Positions 15,001 through 25,300 of a DNA stretch of 64,000 bases are shown here, one piece after another. The DNA is taken from assembly GCF_000224145.3 (NCBI RefSeq), contig NC_020167.2, positions 3,478,977 through 3,542,976 on the forward strand, read 5' to 3'. The notes under the pieces were generated by a model that saw nothing but the letters and a program-made list of their open reading frames with translations, was not told where the DNA came from and ran no database searches. Both the position numbers and the translations under genes were made by a program. This DNA comes from Ciona intestinalis (lineage: Eukaryota; Chordata; Ascidiacea; Phlebobranchia; Cionidae). Each line of letters starts with the position of its first letter. Position 1 is the stretch's first letter.

Positions 15001-18000
15001 TAAAAGATATGTTTCGCCTGAATGGTGTCGTCAGTCCTTTATTTAAATAAACAGCTTCAGCTAAATCGACGTTTTGTCCACAGCAACGTTAAACATAAGT
15101 TTTCCCAATATTTCTTTAGCTTTTAACAGAACAGTTCTGTATTTAACTATTCAAACATGATCATTGTAGCTTTACGCCGAGGAAGACGACCTGAATTCTG
15201 ATTTCAAATTCAAAATCATCGCCGGAAATGACGACAATGCATTTGAACTCAGTGATTGCGATCCACCAACTGGAGATTGCGCAATGTTGGTCGCTAAGGT
15301 AGGTTGACTTCATTGAAATAGAAATATATAGTAGGGTGGGGTGGGGGAAGACGGGAAACATTTAGCACATAATATCCAAATATCCTGATCGCGTTTTAAA
15401 CAATTAACACGGATATATGGGAGTTGTGACAACACGGTTTTATAATTCTTAGAATGTTTTTTTGTTTACTACCAAATGGGACGAGAAATAGTATTAAAGG
15501 CTGTCCCATCTTACCCCACTGTTTATATTAAAATTCTAAGGTAGTTTGTTGTAGTTAAATGCTATCCTGTGACTATGGTGAAAAAATATTAAACATAGTA
15601 GGTTGGGGTAAGACTGTTCGTGTTTGTAATCTATTCCGTTGTCATGGTTTGTAATAAACAAAGACTATTTACGTAAGTGTATAACCGTATGCTCACGACT
15701 CTGAAGAAGCGTTGTTGATTGTTAAAAACAGGATAAAAAAATATGACATATTTAGTGCTAGCATTATTCGTCTTAACCCACAGTACTGTTATACATTACT
15801 GAAATTATTTTGTTCAGTTTTTTGTGTATTAACAATACCGCTATACGTTTCACGACAGTACGTCGACTACGAAATCCAATCCCATTACGAACTCACTGTG
15901 CAAGTATGGGATGATCGTAACTCGTTGCTCGCTAAGTCCTCCATTGTCGGCGTCACAGTGGACATTGATGACGTCAACGAATACGCTCCAAAGTTCACCA
16001 TTCTGTTTAAACAGGTTTGTCGTGGGTTTATAATTAGTTTAATAAAATCTTAATTTATTAATTTAATGAATCCTAATTTTTTTAATAAATTTAATAATTC
16101 ATAACAGTATTAAAATAGTGATAAATTGCTTGCCAAATTTGTTAGGATGTTAAAAAAATGGTTTAAAGAAATACACGTCTTTCGAATCGCGTGTTTACCG
16201 TAAACTTTAATAACCTTACCATTGTTTTGAATTTCTTCCGTGTTAAAAACGTTTTGACCATAAGGGCAATTCCAAATATTTCGTTATTTCTGTTGAAAAA
16301 AGCTAAAGAATATTATTTTTATGTCCAAGCAAAATATTTTGTCAATTTCTCAGGTCAAAGTGGAGGAGAATACACGAGCAAACACCACCATATTTATTCT
16401 CGTGGCCGACGATAAAGATGGCGGTCGGTTCGGTCACGTGATCTACAACGTCACAAGCGGAAGGGCACGCTCGAGTGCTTCGTCATGCGTGGGGAACCGC
16501 GATATTTTCCGTGTTAACCCTGACACCGGGGAAGTGTACGCAACTCAAGAGTGAGTGAATGGGACTTATTATCGGGATATGTTATTTTACCCACAATGAG
16601 ATAAATGTTTCATAAAACAATTTTTGTCAAAAATTGAAATTTTCTGCATTACTCCCGCTATATAAAACGTAGAAATAATGAAATGAATACTTGTTTATCG
16701 AATTACTGCTTAAATTGTAACGACATCTTTTATTTTTTTTCATTTCAGTCTTGACTTCGAGGTTTGCAGTCAATATTTCTTCTACGTAACTGCGACCGAC
16801 GAAGCTGGCGACTCAGTGATGATACCGGTGTCTATAGAAGTCGAAGCTGTGGACGAGTATGCCCCCGTGTTTAATATTGATGACGTCATGGGGTACCGGT
16901 TCCAGGTACCATACGGGTCACCGGAGAGATATGTGGTAGGCCAAGTAAGTAAAAGGCTAGATTTGCCGTTTGTATTATAATAGTTATGTATGTACACGAC
17001 TGTCGGCTAATATTTTGGTATTTTATTGTTTTTTTTGGAATAAGAGCTTAAAAGCGTATGTTTTGTTATAATGACGTCACTATATCGCCTAGGTCAACGC
17101 TACAGATGATGACGTAGGTGCTGATGGTGACGTCAGGTATTTTCTGGAAGATTCGTCCACAGGACACGGTTACGTCATCAATGCTACATCAGGTGTGATA
17201 CGTTTGTCTGAAGCAGTTGTCAATGGCAACGCAAAAATATTAAGAGTGTCAGCTCGATCCACCCATCGGAAGACCATCACTCACGTAACTGTAGAAATAA
17301 CAGGTACATTTCAACTCAATTTATAATTGCTTACTGTTTTATCCATTTTAGTTGGATAATATAAATAAATTAATGTAACTTATGTCCTGGAGTGTTGGGT
17401 CAACGACAGTCGTTATAACACGGGTGCTAACGAGTTACCATGTACTTTGTAAGCCGATTGTTTTTTGTTCGTTTCTTTCCTCGTATGTCTGACAATTTCG
17501 ACTACCAGTACGGGGTTACCGGGTTGAAGCAATTGTCTTGTCCAAGCACACATACACCTACAATGGTGAAAGCGTCAGTTCTCGAACTGGTACCCAACAG
17601 AGAGACATCTAACCGCATTATTCATTGTTTTATTTATTACCTAGGCACCCCTATTATACCACCTGAGGCTCAAGTGTTGTCCATCGTGTTCGGTGTAATA
17701 GCTGGCATAGCATGTGTGATAGTTCTTATATTGCTGGGCAAGCATTGCTACAACAAGAGAGCTTACAGGTAGGATCAGTATAGTTTACTTTTTACTTTAC
17801 AAGTTACTTTATTTGCTTTGCTTGAGGTTAAATAGCAGTTTTGTAACGGCATATTGCTTAAACGTATAGATATCGGAAATTACGTATAGATATCGGGAAA
17901 AAAATAATGCAGATACTGAAACCTGAAATCGGTGTAATGTTTTAAAAAAAAATCGTGTCGCAAATTTTTTTCATGTTTTTTAATGTTCTTGTCGCCATTG

Positions 18001-20484
18001 AAAAACAACTACTGTATTTCACAGAGAGCGAAATAAAGCTGACACCGCAACCTCGAAGACACCCAGCCGCAGCCCAGCTGAAAGTGACGCCAAAAGTTTT
18101 TACGATGTTTCCTCCCCACACGATACTTCGCCCACTAGCGCCACCCAAACACGGGGTAAACCAATGAACGGTGTGCATAGGAATGGGGTGAAAACGATAG
18201 GCAATGGTTCTTCCGGAGATTACCAGGTAAAATTAAAAGGATATTTTACAAAAAAGGTGCAAAATCGTTGTACACTCAGGAACGTGTTTACCCAAATGAT
18301 GGATTGAATAAATTCAAAATAGTTTAAACTGTCATTTTTAATTCGAATTAGTTTTATTAAAATGCCACAAAAAATCTCATTGTACAATACTATAATAAAA
18401 GTTTAATTGTTAGTAATAATAAAAATGTAAATTTTCGTTTTCATTTTTATTATTTTAAACTTGTTTCTTTTTCACAGCTTAAAACGCTTGCGAATGTCGC
18501 TACCACTAGCGGAGTTGTGGGTCACCGTAACAAACATGCAACCGCTGCTGCCAATCACGATAACTCATGTGAGTTGCATTCGTTTTACTCCAGTCTCCCA
18601 TACTCTGCATAAACGTATATTATCCGCGTATCATTACCTAAAAGGGGTGTATCAACGAAAAATCAAAAAGTATAGTAGGGTGGGGAAGGACACCTTTACC
18701 AAATAGAATCCAAATATCTTGATCGTGATTTAATCAACACCGGTTTATGGGAGTTGTGAAGATACGGTTTTATAATTCTTTGATTGTTCTTTGTTTTTTT
18801 TTACCAAATGGGACGAGAAAATAGAATAAAAAGGTGTCCTATCTCCCCCCACCCTACTATATATAGATAGAAGATGCTTAAACGTGTTTTAAAGGTACCA
18901 ACAAAGTTTCAAAAAACTAAAAACCTATAGTACTAATTTTAATATTCTCCAGCGAGTGCCTTTGGAAAACCTGCAAAAATCACGAATGGCATCGCGAGCC
19001 GGATGTTACGTCATCGTGTGACGCAGCTGCATGAGCCCACTCATACCGGAAATGACGGATCAGCTGAGGACGAAGAGGTTCTTCGTATAAATTCTACATC
19101 CCCATCATCAGGACAGCAGTCATCTTCCGCTTCCCTCATCCACGATAGAAAAGATCGAGTTCCGGATTCAGGGATACAACAGGTAAGGACTGTGACCCTG
19201 CTAAGTTTTTTGTCGTGTACAATTAGCAAACTCCTTTCATTCATCTGGAATGGCATTCTCGGTTATCGACTAAACTAGTCGCCGCCTAAATTTGTTTTTT
19301 TCATTTTATAGTCGCCCAACTAAAATTTAGTTGGTAGACTTTGACAGACTGACTTCTATAATATGTAATACACGGAAAATTAGTCGACCGAATAAACGTG
19401 AAAAAACACCGACTTGTTTAGTCGATAGCCAAAAATATCATCCCTGGTTCTTATTTTTAAATTTCCCCACTTCCAGGACATCGATCGATCTTCCACCGAC
19501 ACACCAACCGCTCCTCTGTCGAAAGAAGTAAATCGTCCACAGAGCGTCGAAAGCATCCACGAGTTCGGGGAGGAAGGCGGTGGCGAAGACGTCCTGGTCA
19601 CCATGCCACCTATACGCGGTGCCGAGCCCCCACCTCCCGCCAACTTCAATTTGGACGACCGTCACCGTCGCGCAGTGCTACACGCCTCGCTTGGGGTTTT
19701 AAAAGAAAGTCCAGCGCAAACTTCTCCGCCGTTTCCGAACCCCGGCGACTGGAGACCAGACTATCAACCCCTAAGCAGCGTTTTCTCCGAAATCGCACGA
19801 TTACGCGAGGAATCGAACGCTATACGACATGCTGCTGCCCTACAGCAAAGGGGTAAGCAGCAGTCCGGATCCAGTAGTATTGGAAGCAGACGTAGCACAG
19901 CTTCGTCCATTATATCTGAACGATCCGGTCGTCCACCTCCCCTGCTAACCGCAGTACCTCATCAAGGGACGGAAATCGCAGCCCCAGTACCTTTATCTAA
20001 TGCTAACTCATTTGACATGAGCCCAGTCTCCGCGAAAAACGTTTACGCCCGACCTAGCCCAATCTATCCACCGAGTCACCCTTCCAACACAAGCAGTCCC
20101 CGCACCCCAACAGCAGTACCACCTTCATACTCATACGTGATGGCAACTCGACCCCCGGGCAGCGTCGGTAGCGGCGTATCGCACCGCACCCAACACAGTG
20201 ACGCATCCGTTAACTCTAGATCAAGCACGCTCCCGTACGCTTCCTCCTACAACAGAGGTCTCTCTCTTACCTCATTACCCCGTTCACCAATCAGTCACGA
20301 GTCCAGCTTTACATCCCCTGCCATGTCACCCAGTGTCTCCCCTTCTCTTACCCCTATCACCACACACACTCCATCGCCGTACACCAATGTTATCACACCA
20401 TCTTTTGGTGTCAAAGTCACTCGGTCAAAATCGGACGAAACAAATTTAAGCAGCGAAAGACCCGAAAGGATTTTGCACGTATAA
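11..20484 (+). CDS. DCHS1: Dachsous-type protocadherin, 3' part (5' end outside window)
   Basis: Giant cadherin that in other animals binds Fat cadherins across cell contacts and orients planar cell polarity and growth signalling. Exons: 11-86, 456-609, 1056-1314, 1824-2018, 2386-2531, 2603-2674, 3114-3214, 3500-3671, 3931-4071, 4304-4477, 4797-5070, 5620-5723, 6058-6193, 6677-6811, 7294-7530, 8028-8265, 8608-8864, 9039-9183, 9621-9796, 9875-9972, 10275-10426, 10724-10901, 11395-11529, 11811-12082, 12417-12597, 12979-13126, 13284-13405, 13655-13803, 14288-14455, 14657-14789, 15170-15298, 15859-16014, 16354-16550, 16749-16944, 17093-17303, 17645-17768, 18025-18226, 18478-18568, 18953-19182, 19477-20484. 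About 18 cadherin repeats are marked by calcium-binding linkers such as DVNDNSPIF (1130), DINDNTPQF (7355) and DVNDNPPVF (9042); those near 3130 and 9885 are degenerate. No EGF or laminin-G domain precedes the membrane helix, which argues against Fat. The tail carries PDYQPLSSVFSEIARL and SPISHESS...SPSVSPSLTP, both matching vertebrate DCHS1. The first exon could extend left of base 11. Confidence 0.93.
157..432 (+). repeat. tRNA-type SINE copy, near full length
   Basis: The family is composite: a tRNA-like head (GGGTTCAAGGCTCGT B-box region), a middle segment (GGGCGTATGTGTCCTTGGGC, then ATGGGTTGTC), a 3' part (TAACTCGTAAGCTGG, then GGATAAAGCAAGTTACA) and an ATTC tail. It resembles the composite SINE described from Ciona (possibly Cics-1). 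This copy lies in a dachsous intron and ends in ATTCATTCATTT. Confidence 0.75.
800..1020 (+). repeat. SINE copy, 3' end cut
   Basis: tRNA-like head and middle segment of the same SINE. It ends inside the TAACTCGGTAA block, 35 bp before a dachsous splice acceptor. Confidence 0.7.
1447..1760 (+). repeat. SINE copy, full length
   Basis: The best-preserved copy in the window, from the A-box region (GTGGTTAGCGCGCGTGCC) to the ATTCATTCATTC tail. Confidence 0.8.
2832..3009 (-). repeat. SINE fragment, 5' part
   Basis: Reverse orientation. The tRNA-like head (GGCGTGGCACAG reading leftward) and middle segment are present; the 3' third is missing. Confidence 0.65.
3280..3402 (+). repeat. SINE fragment, 3' part
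   Basis: Only the 3' part (AACATACATGGTAATTCGTAAG through ATTCATTC) is present. Confidence 0.7.
5395..5550 (-). repeat. Degenerate SINE fragment
   Basis: Reverse-strand traces: CTTACGAGTTACCA and a head ending in AAGCCATAGCACTGA. Diverged and internally deleted. Confidence 0.45.
6379..6575 (+). mobile_element. ~195 bp MITE, copy 1
   Basis: The family has terminal inverted repeats of about 30 bp (outer part TATAGTAGGGTGGGG, inner part AAGATGGGACACCTTT) and an AT-rich core that includes CCTGATCGTGTTTTAAACAA and TTCTTTGTTTACTACCAAAT. There is no coding capacity, so a transposase must come from elsewhere. TA at the ends suggests TA target duplications. It may be the MITE described from Ciona (Cimi-1). 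Strand here means the core reads CCTGATCGTGTTTT on that strand. Confidence 0.8.
7618..7742 (+). repeat. SINE fragment, 3' part
   Basis: 3' part with GGTAACTCGTAAGCTGGC and AAGCAAGTTAC, ending in a short ATTC-like tail. Confidence 0.7.
9180..9215 (+). repeat. 18-nt tandem duplication of a 5' splice site
   Basis: The unit ACAGGTGCGTAGTTGAAT occurs twice in tandem across the end of the dachsous exon at 9183, giving two identical CAG|GTGCGT donors 18 nt apart. The second would add six in-frame codons (CVVEYR). Confidence 0.9.
9204..9300 (-). repeat. SINE fragment, 3' end
   Basis: Reverse-strand TGTAACTTGCTTTATTC and CGTTATAACACGGGTG. It begins directly after a duplicated splice donor. Confidence 0.65.
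9347..9531 (-). mobile_element. MITE copy 2, diverged
   Basis: Left repeat CATAGTAGGGTGGGG is intact; the core and right repeat (CACATCTTACTAT) are decayed. Confidence 0.65.
10912..10937. repeat. (TTG)n microsatellite
   Basis: Eight or more TTG units just inside a dachsous intron. Confidence 0.9.
10981..11140 (+). mobile_element. MITE copy 3, left repeat lost
   Basis: Core (CTGATCGTATTTTAAACAG, TTCTTTGTTTACCACCAAAT) and right repeat CTTACCCCACCCTTCTAC. Confidence 0.65.
12094..12282 (-). repeat. Dispersed repeat with ATTC-type tail, copy A
   Basis: About 190 bp shared with 26525-26704 (common words GTCTCTTCGGTCACGAT, ACAAGAGAGTTGA, GGATAAAAGGCGTGACCGTT). On the minus strand it ends in an ATTC-rich tail, like the 3' end of a LINE or SINE. 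No coding capacity is seen. Confidence 0.65.
12306..12398 (-). repeat. SINE fragment, 3' part
   Basis: Reverse-strand ATAACTTGCTTTATTCGCG and GCTTACGAGTTA, just upstream of the exon at 12417. Confidence 0.65.
12647..12845 (+). mobile_element. MITE copy 4
   Basis: Both terminal repeats clear (TATAGTAGGGTGGGAGAGGA; CCCCCACCCTACTATA). Confidence 0.8.
13420..13640. repeat. Cluster of TGACGTCA-like motifs with TTGGTTTATGAC repeats
   Basis: This dachsous intron holds repeated TTTATGACGTCA-type words (near 13422, 13444, 13537), TAACGTCATT (13552), GTGACGTCAC (13580) and further half sites. TGACGTCA is the cAMP-response/ATF palindrome. It could be a decayed tandem repeat or a regulatory cluster. 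Confidence 0.5.
13925..14109 (+). mobile_element. MITE copy 5
   Basis: Left end TATAGTTGGCTGGGG diverged, right end CCGCCCTACTATAT good. Confidence 0.75.
15327..15528 (+). mobile_element. MITE copy 6
   Basis: Left repeat with a small internal duplication (GGGTGGGGTGGGGGAAGA); right end TTACCCCACTG. Confidence 0.75.
15595..15792 (-). mobile_element. MITE copy 7
   Basis: In the same dachsous intron as copy 6 and inverted relative to it. Ends CATAGTAGGTTGGGG and TTAACCCACAGTACTG. Confidence 0.7.
17369..17610 (-). repeat. SINE copy, diverged
   Basis: Reverse orientation. GTCGTTATAACACGGGTG, GCAATTGTCTTGTCCAAG and a decayed tRNA-like head are recognisable. It occupies the intron before the membrane exon. 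Confidence 0.65.
17645..17768 (+). other. Transmembrane exon of dachsous
   Basis: This exon encodes a single hydrophobic helix (core VLSIVFGVIAGIACVIVL) followed by a basic stop-transfer stretch (KHCYNKRAYR). It separates the cadherin ectodomain from the cytoplasmic tail, which begins in the next exon at 18025. The tail is rich in Ser, Pro and Thr, is encoded by five exons, and is about 510 residues long. Confidence 0.9.
18671..18864 (+). mobile_element. MITE copy 8
   Basis: Both ends clear: TATAGTAGGGTGGGGAAGGA and CCCCACCCTACTATATA. Confidence 0.8.
19261..19430. mobile_element. Distinct 170 bp fold-back element (second MITE family)
   Basis: 21-bp terminal inverted repeats, GGTTATCGACTAAACTAGTCG at 19261-19281 and its complement at 19410-19430 (19 of 21 match), flank an AT-rich core that contains a perfect 19-bp palindrome (CCAACTAAAATTTAGTTGG, 19316-19334). 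It sits in the last intron of dachsous and is unrelated to the abundant MITE. The ORF-like stretches inside are not coding. Confidence 0.6.
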
Positions 20485-20815
20485 CTCGTAAAGCGAGTCA
20501 TTCTATTTCCGCCCATGTTAACACGTACCAAATCTGTCTTCGTATACATATTTCCTGTACCTTGCTTGCTATTAATTTAAGCGTAAATTCGCTTATGAGT
20601 TTAATTAAATGCCTTTCCAATGAACCAAAGTATAAAAACCAAAGTTTTTGTAGACATCTACATGAAAAGGTATACATTTATAAAGCGTAACGCCGTTCGC
20701 AAAGTTCTGCTTCAAACATATTTATTTAACTGTGAGTTTGTTCGTCTCATAATCTCACTGCGTATGCCGTATAATAAATATACGAATTTACTTACAACAG
20801 TACTGTTTTTTTTAG

Positions 20816-21012
20816 GTAAGGAAAGGTGGGGCGAGATGGGACACCTTTTCATTCTATTTTCTCGTCCCACTTGGTAGTAAACAAAAGAACGTTCAAAGAA
20901 TTATAAACCGTATCCTCACGACTGCTGTAGACCATTGTTAATTGTTTGAACATGATCAGGATATTTGGATGTTATGTGCTAAAAGGTGTCTCGCCTTTCC
21001 CCACAGACTATA
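20816..21012 (-). mobile_element. MITE copy 9
   Basis: In the dachsous 3' region. Left GGTGGGGCGAGATGGGACAC, right TGTCTCGCCTTTCCCCACAG. Confidence 0.75.
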
Positions 21013-21469
21013 TTAATTGCAGTTTTTCTAAAATACCAATAAACAGTTTGTTTCGTCACCCCGTTTAGGATTTATCGTTTCAGCAACCCATGAACAGCGT
21101 ATTATGTGGAGCTAATATCTTAGGATTTTGTATATGGAGCATATATCCCCCTTTTGTTGAAACTGAAATGTACCCCTAAAAAACACAACACGAAAAAGGC
21201 GTCATGCTACAGCGCACATGGATTTCAGTGCGTAACTATGCAAACAGCAGTAGACGCTTTTGCCTGCGTGGAAGTAAAACGAGTTGGTATTGGCCCACCC
21301 TCGTTACGGTGTCTTGAGCATTTGTTGTACTGTGATTCTTTATAGGTCACTAGTGAATAATGCTCAGGTACGTTTAGTCGAAAGTGTTAGAGGTTGGTAG
21401 TTAGGGGTTATAGAAGGTTAGTAGTTAAGAGTTAGTGGTTAGTAGTTAACAAGAGGATTCTTCACTAGT

Positions 21470-21775
21470 TCCCAGACTTGAATGCTTTATCCTCTCCTGG
21501 CCGAAAAACGACAGTCGTTATAACACCAACGTTATGTTTATACACATTAAAACATAGTGCCATCTTGCGAGTTTTCACGTATGTAACATAGTGGGTATAT
21601 AATTTTTTTTTCTATACTGTGTCTGTATGGGTGACAATTTACACAACCTAATAGTGGCCACTGAGTTGGAGCAATTTCTTTAAAGTGTCTTTTCCAAGGA
21701 CACATACGCTTAAAATGGTAGCAGCGACGAGCTTTGAACCCATAACCCTTGGGTTAAAGGCAGGCGCGGTAACAA
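21470..21775 (-). repeat. SINE copy, near full length
   Basis: Reverse orientation in the intergenic space. The CGACAGTCGTTATAACAC block, TCCAAGGACACATACGC and the head (GAACCCATAACCCTTGGG) are all present. Confidence 0.75.
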
Positions 21776-22324
21776 AATGTGTTCAACTTACATAAAAGAG
21801 TGTTTATTTATCAATGAATTGCTAAACATAAGGTTTTATTAAAATTTTCCTTAACTTTTATACCTTCCCCAGTATACATATCTGCAGATTCATTTTCTAT
21901 GAAGTAATCAGAACGAAATATGTTTTCTTTGAAACTGGTAGGAAGAACACTAATCCCATGTTCTTTCCTCTTATGTTACTTCAGTCTGCTTTATTGCAGT
22001 TTACATTATACATTTTGCTGCAGAGTGGCAGGTGGCAGCCAATAAATAAGTTCTAATCTTATAAAATAAATATATATATATAGTATATATACTTTTTATA
22101 TAGACCTTTTTACAAGCAAAAATAATAATGAGTAAAAATAGTTGTAAAATTTAGTAAGCATTTAAAGAAAAGTTGTGCAACTTAAACTTATTGACTAGGC
22201 AACCCACACTTTTAAAACCTTTGTGGTCTAGACAATGTAGTTCTTAAGTATACTTTAATTTGCAGCATTTTTGCTTGGTTGGAATCACTTCTAAGTTTAT
22301 TAGTGTTTTTACCAATTTTTCGCA

Positions 22325-25300
22325 ATGAATGATGAAGATGTTGTCTACCCTGCTGACGATCAAAGTTTTAAAGATTTTAAATCAATGGTAGAAGAAGAGG
22401 TGGGATGGGAGATCTGCTACAATAAGAAGAATGTCTGTGTCTCGACGAGGAACCAGGCAAATTCAAATGTTAAGCTCCTAAAGGTATAATGCATTATTCA
22501 TATATCTATTACTCTCAATTTTCAATTAGGCAGTATTACAGAATCATTAGCTCCTGTTATTAGTTTGATACTTCAAGGAAATTGTTCAGTCATAGTAATC
22601 CTATCACTGCTCAGTAATCAAATTTAGTCACTTTACAAATACGCGTTGTAAGGCTCATTCATAATGCATGTGCACCCTTCTCACTCGAGACAGATGCATT
22701 TGGAAGTGCTCCTAATGCTAAGCATTTATCATTGCAGGCAGTGACGTCATTTAGCGATGTGTCAGCTGCCACATTATTTGATGTTGTACATGACACTGAA
22801 TACAGGAGAAAATGGGACCATGATATGATAGAAATGAAGGAAATATGCAAACTGTGTGTTAATAACACAGTCTCATACTATGCAGGTATATTAGAGCTAA
22901 TAGTCTGACAAAACCATTGTTCGTCCACTAGAAATTTTCCAAAGTTGATTTTTGCATTCGTTAACAACTTAACATTAACGTTTTTATTAGAACTACAAAT
23001 AAATATGAAATGTTTAGAAAAAAATATGTTCTAAATCTGCATACATTAAATTATCCGCGGTTCGTTTTTGACAAAAAAAGTTGTTTGGGACCCACTTCAA
23101 TACATTCCACATATAAACAATATTATTGTTCCACTCCATAGTAAAATGTCCCACCCCAGTGAAGTCCAGAGATGTATTATTCCTATGTTCGTGGATTGCC
23201 TACCCCAGCATGAGGGACCCAAAAGAATATTTAATGATCAACAAATCTGTTTCACACAGCGTAAGTTATTCTGTTGTATTATACCAGTGGTTTGTCGGTG
23301 CAGAATTAGAAGTATTTTAGTTTAATAGTCAAAAATTCTGGAATAACAGTTTACATGGAGATTGTATTTTTTTCTACAAATTCTTATTTGCATATTTGCA
23401 ATATCACAATGGGCCAACTCTGACTTTAAACTGGTTGGCCAACTCTGACTTTAAACTGGTTGGCCAACTCTGGCTTCAATCCAACATCCTCTGCCATAGT
23501 TGCCATTAGATCTCATCTATATAGAGTAAAATTCAACCTGTTATCTTTAATTTAAAACTGAAGTGATCAGTTTTTTTCTAGTCTAAACTGTACAATATAC
23601 AATAATAGGTTGGTATAAAAAATGCAAAAAAATGTGTTTTTTTTATATCCAAATTACAGGACTACCCACCCAGAAATAATATGGTGAGAGCAATCTCATT
23701 GGTTACTGGATATTTAATTCGACCCACTGGACCAAATTCTGCTGAGTTTTTATACTTAACTCATTTTGACCCGCGAGGTAGGTCTAAAGATACTTTATTC
23801 TATATACAGTTGTGTTTTTGCTATACCCTGTCTTTTTGTTTTCAATATTTTTAAATCTTTGCTTTCAAAATCGACGAGACAAATAAAGGTATTATAGTAA
23901 GGCGGGGGATGGCGAGATACCTTTAGCACATGATATACAAATATTTTAATCAAGTTTTAAACAATTAACAAAGGTCTATGGGATTCATAAGGATAAAGTT
24001 TTATCATTTATTAAAATATCTGTGTACTGCCATACGGGATGAAAAATTAGAATGCAGATGTGTCCCATCTTCACCCACCCTACTATATATTATATAGTAG
24101 GATGGGAGAAGATGGGACACCTTTACATTCTATTTTCTCGTCCTATGTGTTAGTAAACAAAGAACATTCAAAGAAATATAAAACTGTATCCTCACGACTC
24201 CCATAGACCGTTGTTAATTGTTTAAAACTTGATTAAAATATTTGTATATCATGTGCTAAAGGTGTCCCATCTTCCCCCACCCTACTGTACTTCCACGCAT
24301 GCAAGTTTGCTGTATATTTGCGCAGTGTGATTCATTTCTCTGTGCGCTTATTATTATTATTATCATCTTATTGTTATAACTTAAACCCAGCCAGAACTAT
24401 TGTTTCTCTAACCCTGCATAACAGTTCATAACGAGTGTTGTGATACAAACTACCTGCATTACTTCCTCCAGTTTAAATTAGCTTTTGTGAACTTAACTTA
24501 TGATCCAACCCATAGCGGGGAATTAATACGATACATTTAACCTACAGGTTCTCTTCCTAAGTGGGTGGTGAACAAGGTGGCTGAGTTTTTTACTCCAAAG
24601 GTAAGAATGTATTGGTTTAGTTTTAATTTAAACCCGATTAGGTGTTGGCATTTTAGTTATTCATTTAATCAATGTGTTAATATTGTCTACCAGTCTGAGC
24701 ACGGCATCGTGAGTGAACGCTGGAAAATTTCCCTTGGTTGTTTAAAGCAAACACGTCTCCTATAGATTAACCATTTCCGCCCAGGATTGCGCAATCGTTT
24801 ATGTATGAAATCTCAGGATAAACGGTTAAATGAAACAGAACATTTACCTGCCAACATTAGCGCTTATAGTTTGGTGTGCTGTTTTCAGTAACCATATGGG
24901 CATGATTTGAGTAAGATTACGTCACCGTTCACTGTTCAAAACAGACGGTCAAAGTTTGCTGTGTATTTGCGCAGTGTGATTCATTTCTCCGTGCACTTGG
25001 TTTGCTTCTACGTGCCCCACCGTACATTATTGATAGTTTCATTTGTTAAACAAAGCTAATGGCACGGTTCGCTTCGTCATCGGACGTTGGTAGTCACTGT
25101 ACAATCGGCGTATATATCGAAGGGATGGCTGGAGTCTATATTTAGCATCAAATAGTCAGTTCTTATTGCGACCCACCCATATGCCCGGCCGGCGAAGCTA
25201 GTTTGCATTGATTCCTGCTGCGTTGATTGTGTTTGTGTCGTGTGCTTCCTATCTGGTGATTTGCCACGTCGGTACCAATTGCCCATTTGCCCGCAGTTAA

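Larger units (their letters stand above)
20485..22324. other. Intergenic region between dachsous and STARD10
   Basis: Holds the dachsous 3' UTR (candidate polyadenylation hexamers AATAAA at 20773-20778 and 21038-21043), one MITE copy, a GT-rich stretch with repeated GTTAG/AGTTA words at 21390-21455, one minus-strand SINE, and an (AT)n run near 22067-22100. No coding sequence is supported. The short reading frames here coincide with repeats or show no recognisable protein. Confidence 0.6.

Noticed and set aside
11-20484. Fat-type cadherin instead of dachsous
   Set aside because: No EGF or laminin-G domains occur between the cadherin repeats and the membrane helix, and the cytoplasmic tail matches DCHS blocks.
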